DNA from: Thiofilum sp.
Lineage (GTDB): Bacteria; Pseudomonadota; Gammaproteobacteria; Thiotrichales; Thiotrichaceae
Reading direction: 5' to 3'
Assembly (NCBI RefSeq): GCF_016711335.1
Contig: NZ_JADJTF010000001.1
Coordinates: forward strand, 2,604,001 to 2,668,000
Length of the DNA: 64,000 nt
The notes below the pieces were generated by a model. The model did not search any database. It saw only the letters and a program-made list of their open reading frames with translations, and was not told where the DNA came from. This document shows, in pieces, positions 52,051-61,634 of this stretch. Positions within the stretch are counted from its first letter, which is position 1. The number at the start of each line of letters is the position of its first letter. The position numbers were made by a program, and so were the translations under genes.

Positions 52051-52998
52051 GTGGCGCATAGTGATTTAGTCTTATTACAAACTGCTAAACAATGGCTAAC
52101 AGAGGGACACAAGCCTCTGTTAGTCACAGTAGTACAAACCGCTGGTTCAGCACCTCGTCCAGTGGGGGCGCTGATGTTAATTAGCCCAATGGGGTTGTTA
52201 TATGGTTCCGTATCGGGGGGTTGTGTTGAGCAGGATTTAGTAGAGCGTTGCGCTCACGGTGAGTGGAATAACTTAGCTCAGGCTCAATTACTCAGTTACG
52301 GTGGTACTAAAGAAGCGGCTAGACGCTTTCAATTACCCTGTGGTAGTGAGCTAAAACTCTTAATAGAGCCATTAACAGCAGAGCAAATTGACTATCTAGA
52401 ACCTACTTTATTACTAGGCAAACGTGTCAAGCGTTCTATTGATTTAGAGACTCATACTATTCAAGTACAACCTACTGATTTAGCTGAATATAATCATTGG
52501 GATGAATGTTGTTTTACCCGCGTTTGGGGAAGTGCTTGGACGGCGTTATTAATTGGGGCGAATGATTTAGCGAAAGCGGTCGCACAGATAGGACTAATGC
52601 TAGATTATGAGATTGTAGTGTGTGATCCCCGTGCTGAATATGCTAGTCAGTGGTCAATGCCTAATACTCAACTAATAAACCTGATGCCCGATGATGCGGT
52701 ATTAAGCCTAAAAGAGCGTTTAAATTGTAGCTGTATTTTAGCCCTCACTCACGATCCTAAATTAGATGATATGGCTTTGATGGAGGCGCTTCATACGGAT
52801 GCTTTTTATGTAGGGGCTTTGGGTTCGCAAGTAGCGAGTACTCGGCGACGCGAGCGCTTAAAGCAGATGGATCTGAGTGATGAGGCGCTAGCTAAATTAC
52901 ATGCACCGATTGGTTTGCCGCTTAGAAGTAAAACACCTGCTGAAATTGCACTAGCGATTTGGGCGCATATTACGCAACTGCGGCGGTGTTATTCTTAA
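52051..52998 (+). CDS. XdhC/CoxI-family molybdenum cofactor maturation protein
   Basis: A 315-residue protein from GTG 52051, one base after the preceding stop. The XdhC N-terminal domain has QTAGSAPRPVGALMLI and GSVSGGCVEQDLV; the Rossmann domain includes VCDPRAEYA, ILALTHDPKLDDMALMEAL and FYVGALGSQVASTRRRERLK. XdhC delivers and sulfurates the Mo cofactor for this enzyme class, so the three genes form a functional operon. Confidence 0.93.
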   Translation: MAHSDLVLLQTAKQWLTEGHKPLLVTVVQTAGSAPRPVGALMLISPMGLLYGSVSGGCVEQDLVERCAHGEWNNLAQAQLLSYGGTKEAARRFQLPCGSELKLLIEPLTAEQIDYLEPTLLLGKRVKRSIDLETHTIQVQPTDLAEYNHWDECCFTRVWGSAWTALLIGANDLAKAVAQIGLMLDYEIVVCDPRAEYASQWSMPNTQLINLMPDDAVLSLKERLNCSCILALTHDPKLDDMALMEALHTDAFYVGALGSQVASTRRRERLKQMDLSDEALAKLHAPIGLPLRSKTPAEIALAIWAHITQLRRCYS

Positions 52999-53114
52999 AA
53001 GAGATATTATTAGCAAATTATATTAAAGAAAGCTAATGCTTCTCTTTATCTTTTTGGTGTTAGCATCGATCTGATACTACCTAGTTAAAGTGGCGTTTGG
53101 TTGGAACATTAGGA

Positions 53115-53762
53115 TTAGCCTTTTAAAATGTGTTTAATGGCACTTACAAACGGTAAATGCTCGACCGCTGCCAATTCTTGCTGAAGCAAATCCAGCCATT
53201 CTTTTTCAGGGAAATCGGCAGACAGTGCTGCCAGTTCTTCTGCGGTTTGAATGTAACCCTGCACCGCATTGAAACGCATTTGGCGTAAAGCACCGTGTTG
53301 GGCATCCAGATTCAAAATCCGTAAAGTTTCCGCTGCTCGATGTTGTTCTGTTGCTGACAGCCCTTGGCGAACGGCAATACTGCCATCTGCCACGAACAGA
53401 AAAAAATATTCCGGGTCTTCAATGTCCGGTTTGATCAGAACCGTGTGATGATATGCGCCGCATTCATCTTTGTGTTTACCACAACTATTCTGGCGGTTAC
53501 ACGAACCAAACAGGTTTTCCCATTCAAACGTTCCTTGTGGATAGCGACCACGCTGACGAAAATGCTCAATATGGGCTGCATAATGATCGTTCTGTATGGG
53601 CAAAGCACATTCGCAATAAGCGCAACGCCCTTGCTGCATGATACCCAGTTGTTCCCAGATTTCAGTTTTTTCAGCAGGTGTAACTTCAGTCCATTGGTTT
53701 GTACCATGACGATAACGGGTCAGACAGGTCGGTGAAGTGATGGGTCTGATCAATTGGTGCAT
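53115..53762 (-). CDS. ptuB: Septu HNH nuclease PtuB
   Basis: A 215-residue HNH-type endonuclease of the PtuB/TIGR02646 group: RCAYCECAL (metal Cys), AAHIEHFRQRGRYP (catalytic His pair), WENLFGSCNRQNSCGKHKDE (second metal site). The ATG at 53762 follows the ptuA stop by two bases; a TTG at 53768 is possible. With PtuA it forms the Septu anti-phage system, in which the ATPase controls the nuclease. Confidence 0.9.
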   Translation of the reverse strand: MHQLIRPITSPTCLTRYRHGTNQWTEVTPAEKTEIWEQLGIMQQGRCAYCECALPIQNDHYAAHIEHFRQRGRYPQGTFEWENLFGSCNRQNSCGKHKDECGAYHHTVLIKPDIEDPEYFFLFVADGSIAVRQGLSATEQHRAAETLRILNLDAQHGALRQMRFNAVQGYIQTAEELAALSADFPEKEWLDLLQQELAAVEHLPFVSAIKHILKG

Positions 53763-53764
53763 TA

Positions 53765-55183
53765 TCAATTCACTTTCATTGTCGGCAATTTCTTTTTCAT
53801 TGCCATCAGACGGATCAAACGCTCACACTCCAGCATGACTGGGTGTTCCTTGCCAAAATGTTTATCCAGTTTCTGCCTCAACTTAATCCCTGCATCCGAA
53901 TCGTGTTTATATTGTTGAATCAAGGCTTTGTATTCACTCAACCAATGTGCGGGTTGTACATCAGGCACAGGATCAACGTGCTGGATAGTTGCCAGAATAT
54001 CCGTACTGGGTATGCCTTGCGTCTGTACGGTCGGTGTTGTCACCACCATACGCACAGCGTGGCTATCAGCATCCACTTCCGTTTCCAGACTGCGGATACA
54101 TTCAGCAGGTACTGTGGATAACACTTGCGGGCTGTGGGTGGTGACGATGAACTGGATGTTGGGGAATGCTTTCGTCAAACTACCTAATACGGTTTGCTGC
54201 CAACTGGGATGAAGGTGCATATCCACTTCGTCGATCATGACAATGCCTTCGGTGCTGACTGCCGCCCACTGACCCAAATGACCATTCAATAAAGCGCAAC
54301 GGTAGGCAATGTCCGCGACCATCGCCAGCATATTTTTCACACCGTCACTTAACTGGCTAACTTTTAGTACGCCCTGCTGCTCATGATACAATATCAAAGA
54401 CTTATCGTATGTCTCACTATACTCCAGTGTATGCCACCCCATTGGGCGCAACATAATATCCACAGCCCCCTGAACGACTCTAATAGCACTTAAAATACCA
54501 TCGTCAATGTCAGAACTCCGCCCCGGTCTTTCCTGAGACCGAATCTGACTTTCCCGCCACTGTAAAAATACCGAAACAAACCATGCTTCAAATCGCTTAT
54601 AACTGGATGCCGGGTCAAGGCAGTCCAGATAAGCAAAAGTGCGAATACCTTCACTGAGCGCATCACTATGGCTGGTAGGTTTTTTACCCTTGGTCAAACG
54701 CTTTTCATCATACAAACGCCCCGTCCCGTAATAACCGAAAACAGGCAAACTCACTGGGTCTTGTTCTAAGTTGCGTACTCTTGTCTGCAAATCAGCAGCA
54801 AACGCCTTCAGTTCTCTGACCTCAGCATCCTCTCTAATATGAGAGCCACTCACTTCATTGTCACGGTAGCGTTCCCATGTTCGTTGCCCCACTCCGTAAT
54901 CACCCGTTAATATGACACTGGATGGTAACTGCCGTGCCATTTCGCGCCCTGAACTCAATAGACGAATGTCATCTATGGAAATGGCATTGGCGGGATCAGC
55001 AAATTTTGTACGTGCCAAATCAAAGCTACTGACAAAAGGCCACAGACCAATCCGCAATCCATCCAACAATGTAGTTTTACCACCGCCGTTATTGGCGACC
55101 AAGACTGTCAGTTGAGGGTGTAACTCGATAGTCAAGTCGTCGTAACAACGGAAATTTTTAAGTGTAATAGTCTCTAGCCTCAT
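53765..55183 (-). CDS. ptuA: Septu ATPase PtuA
   Basis: A 472-residue SMC/ABC-like ATPase. ITLKNFRCYDDLTIEL and Walker A ANNGGGKTTLL (about 31-41) at the N-terminus. The signature-like LSDGVKNMLAMVADIAYR, Walker B EGIVMIDEVDMHLHPSWQ and the H-loop TTHSPQVLST lie in the C-terminal half. It is directly upstream of the HNH gene ptuB. PtuA forms a multimer that holds PtuB inactive until infection. No integrase or other defence genes flank it here. Confidence 0.9.
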   Translation of the reverse strand: MRLETITLKNFRCYDDLTIELHPQLTVLVANNGGGKTTLLDGLRIGLWPFVSSFDLARTKFADPANAISIDDIRLLSSGREMARQLPSSVILTGDYGVGQRTWERYRDNEVSGSHIREDAEVRELKAFAADLQTRVRNLEQDPVSLPVFGYYGTGRLYDEKRLTKGKKPTSHSDALSEGIRTFAYLDCLDPASSYKRFEAWFVSVFLQWRESQIRSQERPGRSSDIDDGILSAIRVVQGAVDIMLRPMGWHTLEYSETYDKSLILYHEQQGVLKVSQLSDGVKNMLAMVADIAYRCALLNGHLGQWAAVSTEGIVMIDEVDMHLHPSWQQTVLGSLTKAFPNIQFIVTTHSPQVLSTVPAECIRSLETEVDADSHAVRMVVTTPTVQTQGIPSTDILATIQHVDPVPDVQPAHWLSEYKALIQQYKHDSDAGIKLRQKLDKHFGKEHPVMLECERLIRLMAMKKKLPTMKVN

Positions 55184-55370
55184 AGCATTTATTCTGATGT
55201 CACAATCTTGAAGAGTAACTTATAACTATCATGATTTAATTAACCTTTAAAAATTCATCAAAAAATGAAGGTAATTAGACTAAAGTCTTCATGTATTTGT
55301 CTCGTATAACCTATTGACTTCAAAAGGAGCGAATACAATAAAGGTTAGGCTTATGTACTTAAAATTAGCT

Positions 55371-56846
55371 TCATTCACACCCCATAAACACATGGGCTAG
55401 GGTAATACGTGGTTTAGTAGCAGGTTGATTAGCTTCTGGTTTTGACTCATCTGCTTTCGTAGGTTTGGCGGGGGGAGCTATAGACTCAGCTACCTGCTTA
55501 GATTCTAAAGTGGTTGCTGAGGCGACTATAGGTTCTTCGGTCATAGGTGCTAGTGGAACGCGTGCAGTAGCTGTTTTATTACTAGAACGTTGCGGGCGTT
55601 CACGCTCACGCGAGCTGCGCTCTGGTTGTTCACGCTCACGTTCTCGCTTGCTATGGGAACGAGAGGGCATTTGAATGCCTGCTAACCATTCGGGATCAAT
55701 GGCGCTCACGGGAATGGTTTTACCGGTATAAGCCTCGATTTCGGGCAAATAAAAGGCGGTATCTTCACAAGCAAAACTATGCGCCTCACCCGATGCACCG
55801 GCGCGTGCAGTGCGCCCAATACGGTGCACATAATCTTCTGCAATTTGTGGCAAGTCGAAATTAAACACATGGGTCACATCACTAATATGTAAGCCACGCG
55901 CTGCAACATCCGTTGCAATCAGGATCTGATATTTGCCTTCCTCAAAATCTTTTAAGAGGCGCTCACGTTTAGATTGGCGTACATCACCAGAAATCAGTCC
56001 CGCACTGATTTTATTACCGCGCAGATAATCATTAACCTTTTCAGCACCATGTTTAGTATTCACAAATACAATGGCTCGGAATGGATTTAAATGCCGAATC
56101 AGACCAATTAGCAGCGGGATTTTTTCCTTATTAGCAGGAAAATATAAATGTTCGGTAATATTAGCCGCACTGACGGTCTGAGACTCAATTTTAATTGGAA
56201 CAGGGTTATCCATATGCTCATAAGCTAGTTCCAACACCTTTTGCGACAATGTTGCAGAAAACAGCATATTGAGACGCTCAGTAGGTGCAGGGAGTTTACG
56301 CAATAGATAGCGCACATCCTGAATAAAGCCCATATCAAACATACGGTCGGCTTCATCCAGTACCAGTGCTTGTGCACGATCCAGACGAAAAACGCCTTGT
56401 TTGTAATAGTCAATAATACGCCCTGGTGTACCGATCAATACATCGACGGTTTCATCAAATTGGCGGCGCTGTTTGTCATAACCCGTACCACCATACACCA
56501 AAACCGAATTCAATCCGGTGTAACGCCCTAGCTCTTCCGCATCGCGTGCTACTTGAATTGCTAATTCACGCGTCGGAGCTAAAATCAAACAACGCACATC
56601 ACCTGCCTGAGCATGTTCTAGGGGGTGTGTCAGCAAGTGTTGAAAGACAGAGACCAAAAAAGCACCCGTTTTACCCGTTCCGGTTTGGGCTTGTCCGGTG
56701 ATGTCTGTACCTTGTAGGGTATGAGGGAGGGTAGCTGCCTGAATGCGTGAACATTGAATAAAGCCACTTTCATTGAGGGAGCGTAGTAGTTCGGGATGCA
56801 GCGCAAAAGCGTCAAACCGTGTATCACTTAAATATTGATTTTCCAT
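55371..56846 (-). CDS. DEAD-box RNA helicase, RhlB-like
   Basis: A 491-residue ATP-dependent RNA helicase. Motifs in order: RIQAATLP (Q), AQTGTGKT (I), APTRELA (Ia), TPGRIID (Ib), VLDEADRMFDMGF (II), FSATLS (III), IVFVNTKHGAEKV (IV), IATDVAARGLH (V) and HRIGRTARAG (VI). The FDMGFIQDVRYLLRKLP region is typical of RhlB, which acts with RNase E. The C-terminal 95 residues are an Arg/Glu/Ser-rich then Pro/Lys-rich tail. Close relative RhlE cannot be fully excluded. Confidence 0.92.
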   Translation of the reverse strand: MENQYLSDTRFDAFALHPELLRSLNESGFIQCSRIQAATLPHTLQGTDITGQAQTGTGKTGAFLVSVFQHLLTHPLEHAQAGDVRCLILAPTRELAIQVARDAEELGRYTGLNSVLVYGGTGYDKQRRQFDETVDVLIGTPGRIIDYYKQGVFRLDRAQALVLDEADRMFDMGFIQDVRYLLRKLPAPTERLNMLFSATLSQKVLELAYEHMDNPVPIKIESQTVSAANITEHLYFPANKEKIPLLIGLIRHLNPFRAIVFVNTKHGAEKVNDYLRGNKISAGLISGDVRQSKRERLLKDFEEGKYQILIATDVAARGLHISDVTHVFNFDLPQIAEDYVHRIGRTARAGASGEAHSFACEDTAFYLPEIEAYTGKTIPVSAIDPEWLAGIQMPSRSHSKREREREQPERSSRERERPQRSSNKTATARVPLAPMTEEPIVASATTLESKQVAESIAPPAKPTKADESKPEANQPATKPRITLAHVFMGCE

Positions 56847-57091
56847 GCCTTAAGCATATCACACTTTAATTTTGAATAAGATAAGCATACTAGCGATATA
56901 GTATGGGCAACTATAATTACATAGTCATGGTCGACAAACTAGCATGATTGGTTTACTAAAAGTTTAATTTTCTCAAAAATAAATTCTACCAAGGGCACAA
57001 AATAATACCTGAGCAAGAAGTATTTGCCAGTACTTGATTATTTTAGTAGGTTATAAGTTTTATATTTTATTGCCTAGGTAGTAAGCATTTT

Positions 57092-57874
57092 ATGAGCACC
57101 AGCCCCTATATCACTGAAACTGTGACTGATGTTAAGCATTGGAATGACACCTTGTTTTCCTTCCGCACCACTAGGGCGAAAAGTTTCCGCTTCGTGAATG
57201 GTCAGTTCGTGATGATTGGTTTAGAGGTAGAGGGTAAACCTCTAACTCGCGCTTATAGTATTGCTAGTGCCAATCACGAGGAGTTTTTAGAGTTTTTTAG
57301 TATTAAAGTTCAAGACGGCAAGCTCACTTCACGCCTACAACATTTGCAGGTAGGTGACTCAATTTATGTGAGTCGCAAACCGACGGGTACTCTAGTATTG
57401 CGCGATTTAAAGCCCGGCAAGCGTTTATTTTTATTTGCCACAGGCACGGGGTTAGCGCCTTTTATGAGCTTGGTACATGACCCTGAAATGTATGAAAATT
57501 TCGAGCAGATTATTTTGATGCATGGGGTACGCTGGGTGAATGAGTTGGCTTATAAGGATTATCTAGAGCAAGTGTTGCCTCAACATGAGTTACTAGGTGA
57601 TTGGGTGCGCGAGAAACTGATTTATTACCCCGCCGTAACTCGTGAGCCTTTTATACATCATGGGCGTTTGACTCATTTAATTCAGTCAGGCGAGTTGTTT
57701 AAGCATATCCATCAAGCGCCGCTTAATCCTGAACTAGATCGGGCTATGATTTGTGGTAGCCCTGCGATGCTTGAAGATATAAGTCATATGTTGGATAGCT
57801 ATGGTTTTAACATGTCGCCCCGTCAGGGTGAGCAAGGTGACTATGTGATTGAACGTGCTTTCGTAGACAAGTAA
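57092..57874 (+). CDS. fpr: Ferredoxin-NADP reductase (copy 2)
   Basis: A 260-residue Fpr-type enzyme, closer to the classical E. coli/Azotobacter type than the copy at 46276. FAD site RFVNGQFVMIGLEV and TRAYSIASANHEEFLEF; KPTGTLVLRDL; NADP site FATGTGLAPFMSL; YPAVTREPF and MICGSPAMLEDI; C-terminal GEQGDYVIERAFVDK. It supplies reduced ferredoxin or flavodoxin or oxidises them. It is a single gene with hairpins after it. Confidence 0.95.
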   Translation: MSTSPYITETVTDVKHWNDTLFSFRTTRAKSFRFVNGQFVMIGLEVEGKPLTRAYSIASANHEEFLEFFSIKVQDGKLTSRLQHLQVGDSIYVSRKPTGTLVLRDLKPGKRLFLFATGTGLAPFMSLVHDPEMYENFEQIILMHGVRWVNELAYKDYLEQVLPQHELLGDWVREKLIYYPAVTREPFIHHGRLTHLIQSGELFKHIHQAPLNPELDRAMICGSPAMLEDISHMLDSYGFNMSPRQGEQGDYVIERAFVDK

Positions 57875-57901
57875 GTTTTCTCTTGCAGGTACTCATAGAA
57901 G

Positions 57902-57964
57902 AGGCTTTTTAAGCAAAGCCTGTGAGAATAGTAGGTGATCTAGCACAAAGCTGCCTAGATCACC
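57902..57964. terminator. Two hairpins between convergent genes
   Basis: AGGCTTT / AAAGCCT (57902-57908, 57915-57921) is followed by a perfect 10-bp stem GGTGATCTAG / CTAGATCACC (57934-57943, 57955-57964). They lie between the stops of the ferredoxin reductase and the LTXXQ gene and probably end both transcripts, although T-tracts are weak. Confidence 0.6.
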
Positions 57965-57975
57965 CAGGTGGCTAG

Positions 57976-58596
57976 TTATACTTTATATCCGTGATCTAAG
58001 TTTTTAGCACTACTATAGCTGGCTATTAGCTGAGCATACTGTGAGTCGTTCAAGGTGCTTTTCAGGAGGCGAGCGCATTCCGCTTTTAATAATAAAATTT
58101 CGCGTTCTTTACCTAACATTTGATCGGTTAATGCGGTGGTAGTGGCTTCATCTGCACCGTTTAACATAGCCTCACGTAATTGACCGCGTATCACGGCGTA
58201 TTCTGCTTCTAAACCTTCACGTTTAGGTTTAGCTACGGCGACCCAAGGATCAATAATATTGCGTTGTGCAGGTGTAATCCCTAATTGTGATTCAATGGTT
58301 TTGAAATAAGACATCAGCTCAATAATGGGCTGGGGAGCATCTGGGGATTTTGCCATCATAGTCGAGCTGCCCATCATGGTTGAATTATTGGGCATAATAG
58401 GAGCAGGTTTAGCCATCGTTTGATTGCCTTGAATGCCTTGTAAGAGGTTAAGCAACAGGCTTACTACTTGATTAAGTCCATTATTAAAGGTGGGGGCATT
58501 AGTCGCTTGAAAAGTAGGACGTAGCCCTTGGTTAAAGTTGATGTTAGCCGAAAATGAATTGACGGGGCGCATCAAGCTAGTTGGGATAGAGTTCAT
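57976..58596 (-). CDS. Spy-like LTXXQ-motif protein without a classical signal peptide
   Basis: A 206-residue protein from ATG 58596 (AAGGAG with seven-base spacing; ATG 58602 lies too close). Residues about 105-200 are helical with two LTXXQ-like motifs (LGITPAQRNIID, STLNDSQYAQLI) as in Spy/CpxP periplasmic chaperones. The first 100 residues are Asn/Pro/Met-rich with a hydrophobic helix (LNQVVSLLLNLLQGI, about 43-57) and no standard signal. The N-terminal pattern resembles the unknown protein at 45220-45954. Role in stress or metal response is only a family guess. Confidence 0.65.
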   Translation of the reverse strand: MNSIPTSLMRPVNSFSANINFNQGLRPTFQATNAPTFNNGLNQVVSLLLNLLQGIQGNQTMAKPAPIMPNNSTMMGSSTMMAKSPDAPQPIIELMSYFKTIESQLGITPAQRNIIDPWVAVAKPKREGLEAEYAVIRGQLREAMLNGADEATTTALTDQMLGKEREILLLKAECARLLKSTLNDSQYAQLIASYSSAKNLDHGYKV

Positions 58597-58759
58597 GAGC
58601 ATTCTCCTTATGATTAAATAACTCGCTAGCGAGAGGGGTGTGAAATCGTTTATTAATACATATTGAAATGCTAATGGTTCTGATTTTGATTTATAGTTAG
58701 AACTGGATAAGGTGTGGCAATTACTTAGACCGATGGGATTGCATTGATAAATATCAAAA

Positions 58760-59692
58760 CTACCCCTCAATTGCTATCGCCAGCGTCTCACGCACCACCT
58801 TTTCAGTTAAACGCGCCGAGCATAATTCTATAAAACGATAAGCATAGCCCCGCAAATAATGCCCATGCCGTACTGCAATTTGGGTAGTGTTCGATTTAAA
58901 AAGGGTAGACGCATTAAGCAGCACGAGTCCCGTATCACGCTGTGGATTAAAAGACATTGAGGCTAAAATTCCCACGCCTAAACCCAGTTCCACATAGGTT
59001 TTAATCACGTCAGAGTCGAGCGCTGAAATCACAATATCAGGTTTTAAACCCGCCTCATTAAACGCCTCATCAATATGGTGGCGACCTGTCATGCCTTCGT
59101 AATAGGTAATAATCGGGTAGCTAGCGAGTTGTTCTAAAGTTAGATAGGGGGCTTTAGCCAGTTCATGCCCTTCAGGTACGACCACCGCATGATTCCAATT
59201 GTAAAACGGGAAAGTAGCCAGATTATGAGTGTCCCCTAGTGCCTCGGTTGCAATCCCTATATCCGCTTGACCGGATTGTAGAGCTTGTACAATTTCAGTC
59301 GGACGTGATTGATGAATGGCTAGATGCACTTTGGGATAGAGCTTCTTAAACTCTGACACAATGGGAGGCAATATATAGCGGGCTTGAGTATGAGTGGTGG
59401 CAATCGTGAGTGAGCCTTCTTCACTATTGCTAAATTGCTCGGCTAATTGCTTGATATTATTCGCATCTAATAAAAGACGTTCCACAATCTCAATCAATTC
59501 ACGTCCGGGATCTGTCAAACCTAATAGGCGCTTACCTCGGCGCACAAAAAGCGTAATACCCAACTCATCCTCTAGATCTTTAATATGTTTACTCACGCCT
59601 GACTGTGAGGTGAAAAGGGTTTGGGCTACTTCAGTTAGATTAAAGTTGCAGCGCACCGTTTCGCGTATAATTCTTAATTGCTGAAAATTCAT
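58760..59692 (-). CDS. cysB: CysB-like LysR-family regulator
   Basis: A 310-residue transcription factor. N-terminal helix-turn-helix (MNFQQLRIIRETVRCNFNL, TLFTSQSGVSKHIKDLEDEL), then a periplasmic-binding-like effector domain with TTHTQARYILP, QSGQADIGIATEA and LGLGVGILASMSF. CysB activates cysteine-biosynthesis genes with N-acetylserine. It lies 8 bases after cysA, in the sulfate-transport operon rather than alone as in E. coli, so operon and activator are expected to be feedback-linked. Confidence 0.94.
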   Translation of the reverse strand: MNFQQLRIIRETVRCNFNLTEVAQTLFTSQSGVSKHIKDLEDELGITLFVRRGKRLLGLTDPGRELIEIVERLLLDANNIKQLAEQFSNSEEGSLTIATTHTQARYILPPIVSEFKKLYPKVHLAIHQSRPTEIVQALQSGQADIGIATEALGDTHNLATFPFYNWNHAVVVPEGHELAKAPYLTLEQLASYPIITYYEGMTGRHHIDEAFNEAGLKPDIVISALDSDVIKTYVELGLGVGILASMSFNPQRDTGLVLLNASTLFKSNTTQIAVRHGHYLRGYAYRFIELCSARLTEKVVRETLAIAIEG

Positions 59693-59700
59693 ATCACTCT

Positions 59701-60771
59701 CTATCCTGCTGCAAACACGCGTAATTGATTAGGGACTAAACGCACTTTCTGACCTTCGCGTAGTTGTAATTGCTGCAACTCAAGGGTTGGAATATCAACT
59801 TCAAAATGCTCGGTCTGCGTGGACGTATCTTGTAGCTCCACTCGTGCAGTAGGACCAAAAGCTAAGATACGCTGAATAGTCGCTGCAATACCTTTTGCCT
59901 GTTGTACATTCGGGTCTAGGGTTAATTCGTGGGGGCGAGCAAAGGCAATGACTTTATCTCCTTCGCTTAAACCCGTAGCAGATTCATTAATAGCTATAGG
60001 ATTGCCTGATAAGTGCAATGCACCTTGCGCCCAAGTCCCTTCAAAGCGATTAGATGTGCCTAAGAAATTATAAGCAAAGGGAGTCGCAGGGTGATTGAAT
60101 ACTGCTAGGGGTGTGCCTACTTGTTCTACCTTGCCCCGATTCATCAGCACGATTTGATCGGCGACTTCGAGTGCTTCTTCTTGGTCGTGGGTAACAAAAA
60201 TCGAGGTAATATGTAGCTCATGATGCAGTTGACGTAACCAGCGGCGCAATTCTTTACGTACCTTAGCATCCAAAGCACCAAAAGGCTCATCGAGTAATAG
60301 TACTTTAGGATCAACGGCTAAAGCGCGTGCTAGTGCAATCCGTTGGCGTTGCCCACCCGATAATTGACTAGGATAGCGTTTAGCTAGCGTGCTTAGCTGT
60401 ATCAGCTCTAATAATTCATTTACCCGCTTAGTAATTTGTGCTTCTGAGGGGCGTGTTTTTTTGGGTTTAATGCGTAAACCAAAGGCAATATTGTCAAACA
60501 CCGTCATATGCTGAAACAGCGCATAATGTTGAAACATAAAGCCTATGTGACGTTCGCGCACATGAGTATGCGAGGCATCTACCCCTTCTAAAATGACTTG
60601 ACCACTATCCGCTTGCTCTAAGCCTGCAATAATACGCAGCAAGGTGGTTTTTCCACAGCCCGAAGGTCCTAGGAGTGCCACTAATTCGCCCGTAGGAAAT
60701 TCAAGGGAGATATTATCCAGCGCTTGAAATTGCGCGAAGTGTTTATGAATGTTTTTGACTTCAATGCTCAT
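59701..60771 (-). CDS. cysA: Sulfate/thiosulfate ABC transporter ATP-binding subunit
   Basis: A 356-residue ATPase. Walker A GPSGCGKTT, Q-loop FMFQHYALFQHMTVFDN, signature LSGGQRQRIALARAL, Walker B VLLLDEPFGALDAK, switch His in VTHDQEEALEVAD, and a C-terminal TOBE-like domain (DKVIAFARPHEL). The ATG at 60771 overlaps the cysW stop (ATGA). It energises CysTW. Confidence 0.97.
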   Translation of the reverse strand: MSIEVKNIHKHFAQFQALDNISLEFPTGELVALLGPSGCGKTTLLRIIAGLEQADSGQVILEGVDASHTHVRERHIGFMFQHYALFQHMTVFDNIAFGLRIKPKKTRPSEAQITKRVNELLELIQLSTLAKRYPSQLSGGQRQRIALARALAVDPKVLLLDEPFGALDAKVRKELRRWLRQLHHELHITSIFVTHDQEEALEVADQIVLMNRGKVEQVGTPLAVFNHPATPFAYNFLGTSNRFEGTWAQGALHLSGNPIAINESATGLSEGDKVIAFARPHELTLDPNVQQAKGIAATIQRILAFGPTARVELQDTSTQTEHFEVDIPTLELQQLQLREGQKVRLVPNQLRVFAAG

Positions 60772-61634
60772 GCTGCTTTCCACTCCACGAACCATTTAAT
60801 AAATAAAGTAACCAACGCCAGTAAAGCGAGTAAAGAAGCCACTGCAAATGCTGCGGCAAATTGATACTCGTTATAAAGAATTTCAACATGCAAAGGTAGG
60901 GTAGTTGTTTGTCCACGCAAGTGACCTGACACGACTGATACCGCACCAAACTCACCCATGGCACGGGCATTAGCGAGAATAATGCCGTAGAGCAAACCCC
61001 ATTTAATATTCGGCAGAGTCACATGCCAAAAGGTTTGCCAACCGGATGCACCTAATGAGACGGCGGCTTGCTCGGCTTCAGTACCTTGTGCTTCCATTAG
61101 GGGAATCAATTCACGCGCCACAAAAGGAAAAGTGACAAAAATAGTCGCTAATACAATCCCCGGCACGGCGAATATAACTTTCATATCATGCTCTACTAGC
61201 CACGCCCCAAACCAACCATTGACCCCAAAGACTAATACATACATTAAGCCCGCTACGACCGGAGAGACTGAAAAGGGTAGGTCAATTAAGGTGATGAGAA
61301 ATTGCTTACCTGTAAAGTCAAACTTGCTAATACACCATGCCGCTGCGATACCAAAAATGACATTTAAAGGGATAGCAATACCTGCCGCTAATAGCGTTAG
61401 TTTAATAGCTGAGGCAGTGTCAGGATGAGTGATAGCACTTAAATAAGCTTCCCAACCTTTACGCAAAGCCTCAGTAAAAACCGCTGCTAAAGGCAATAAC
61501 AAAAACAAACCAAAAAAACTCAAAGCAATAGTGAGTAATAAATACTTAACCCAGCGCGGTTCAGCGGTGGCTGGATTAGTTTCATAGATAGTATGGGTGG
61601 CGGTTTGCCCCAAATGAGAAATGGCTCCACTCAT
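60768..61634 (-). CDS. cysW: Sulfate ABC transporter permease CysW
   Basis: A 288-residue permease with six membrane helices and the coupling motif EAEQAAVSLGASGWQTFWHV. WVKYLLLTIALSFFGLFLLL is helix 1, and IDLPFSVSPVVAGLMYVLVFG is a family phrase. The ATG at 61634 overlaps the cysT stop (ATGA), which decides the start over an upstream GTG/ATG region. Confidence 0.96.
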   Translation of the reverse strand: MSGAISHLGQTATHTIYETNPATAEPRWVKYLLLTIALSFFGLFLLLPLAAVFTEALRKGWEAYLSAITHPDTASAIKLTLLAAGIAIPLNVIFGIAAAWCISKFDFTGKQFLITLIDLPFSVSPVVAGLMYVLVFGVNGWFGAWLVEHDMKVIFAVPGIVLATIFVTFPFVARELIPLMEAQGTEAEQAAVSLGASGWQTFWHVTLPNIKWGLLYGIILANARAMGEFGAVSVVSGHLRGQTTTLPLHVEILYNEYQFAAAFAVASLLALLALVTLFIKWFVEWKAA

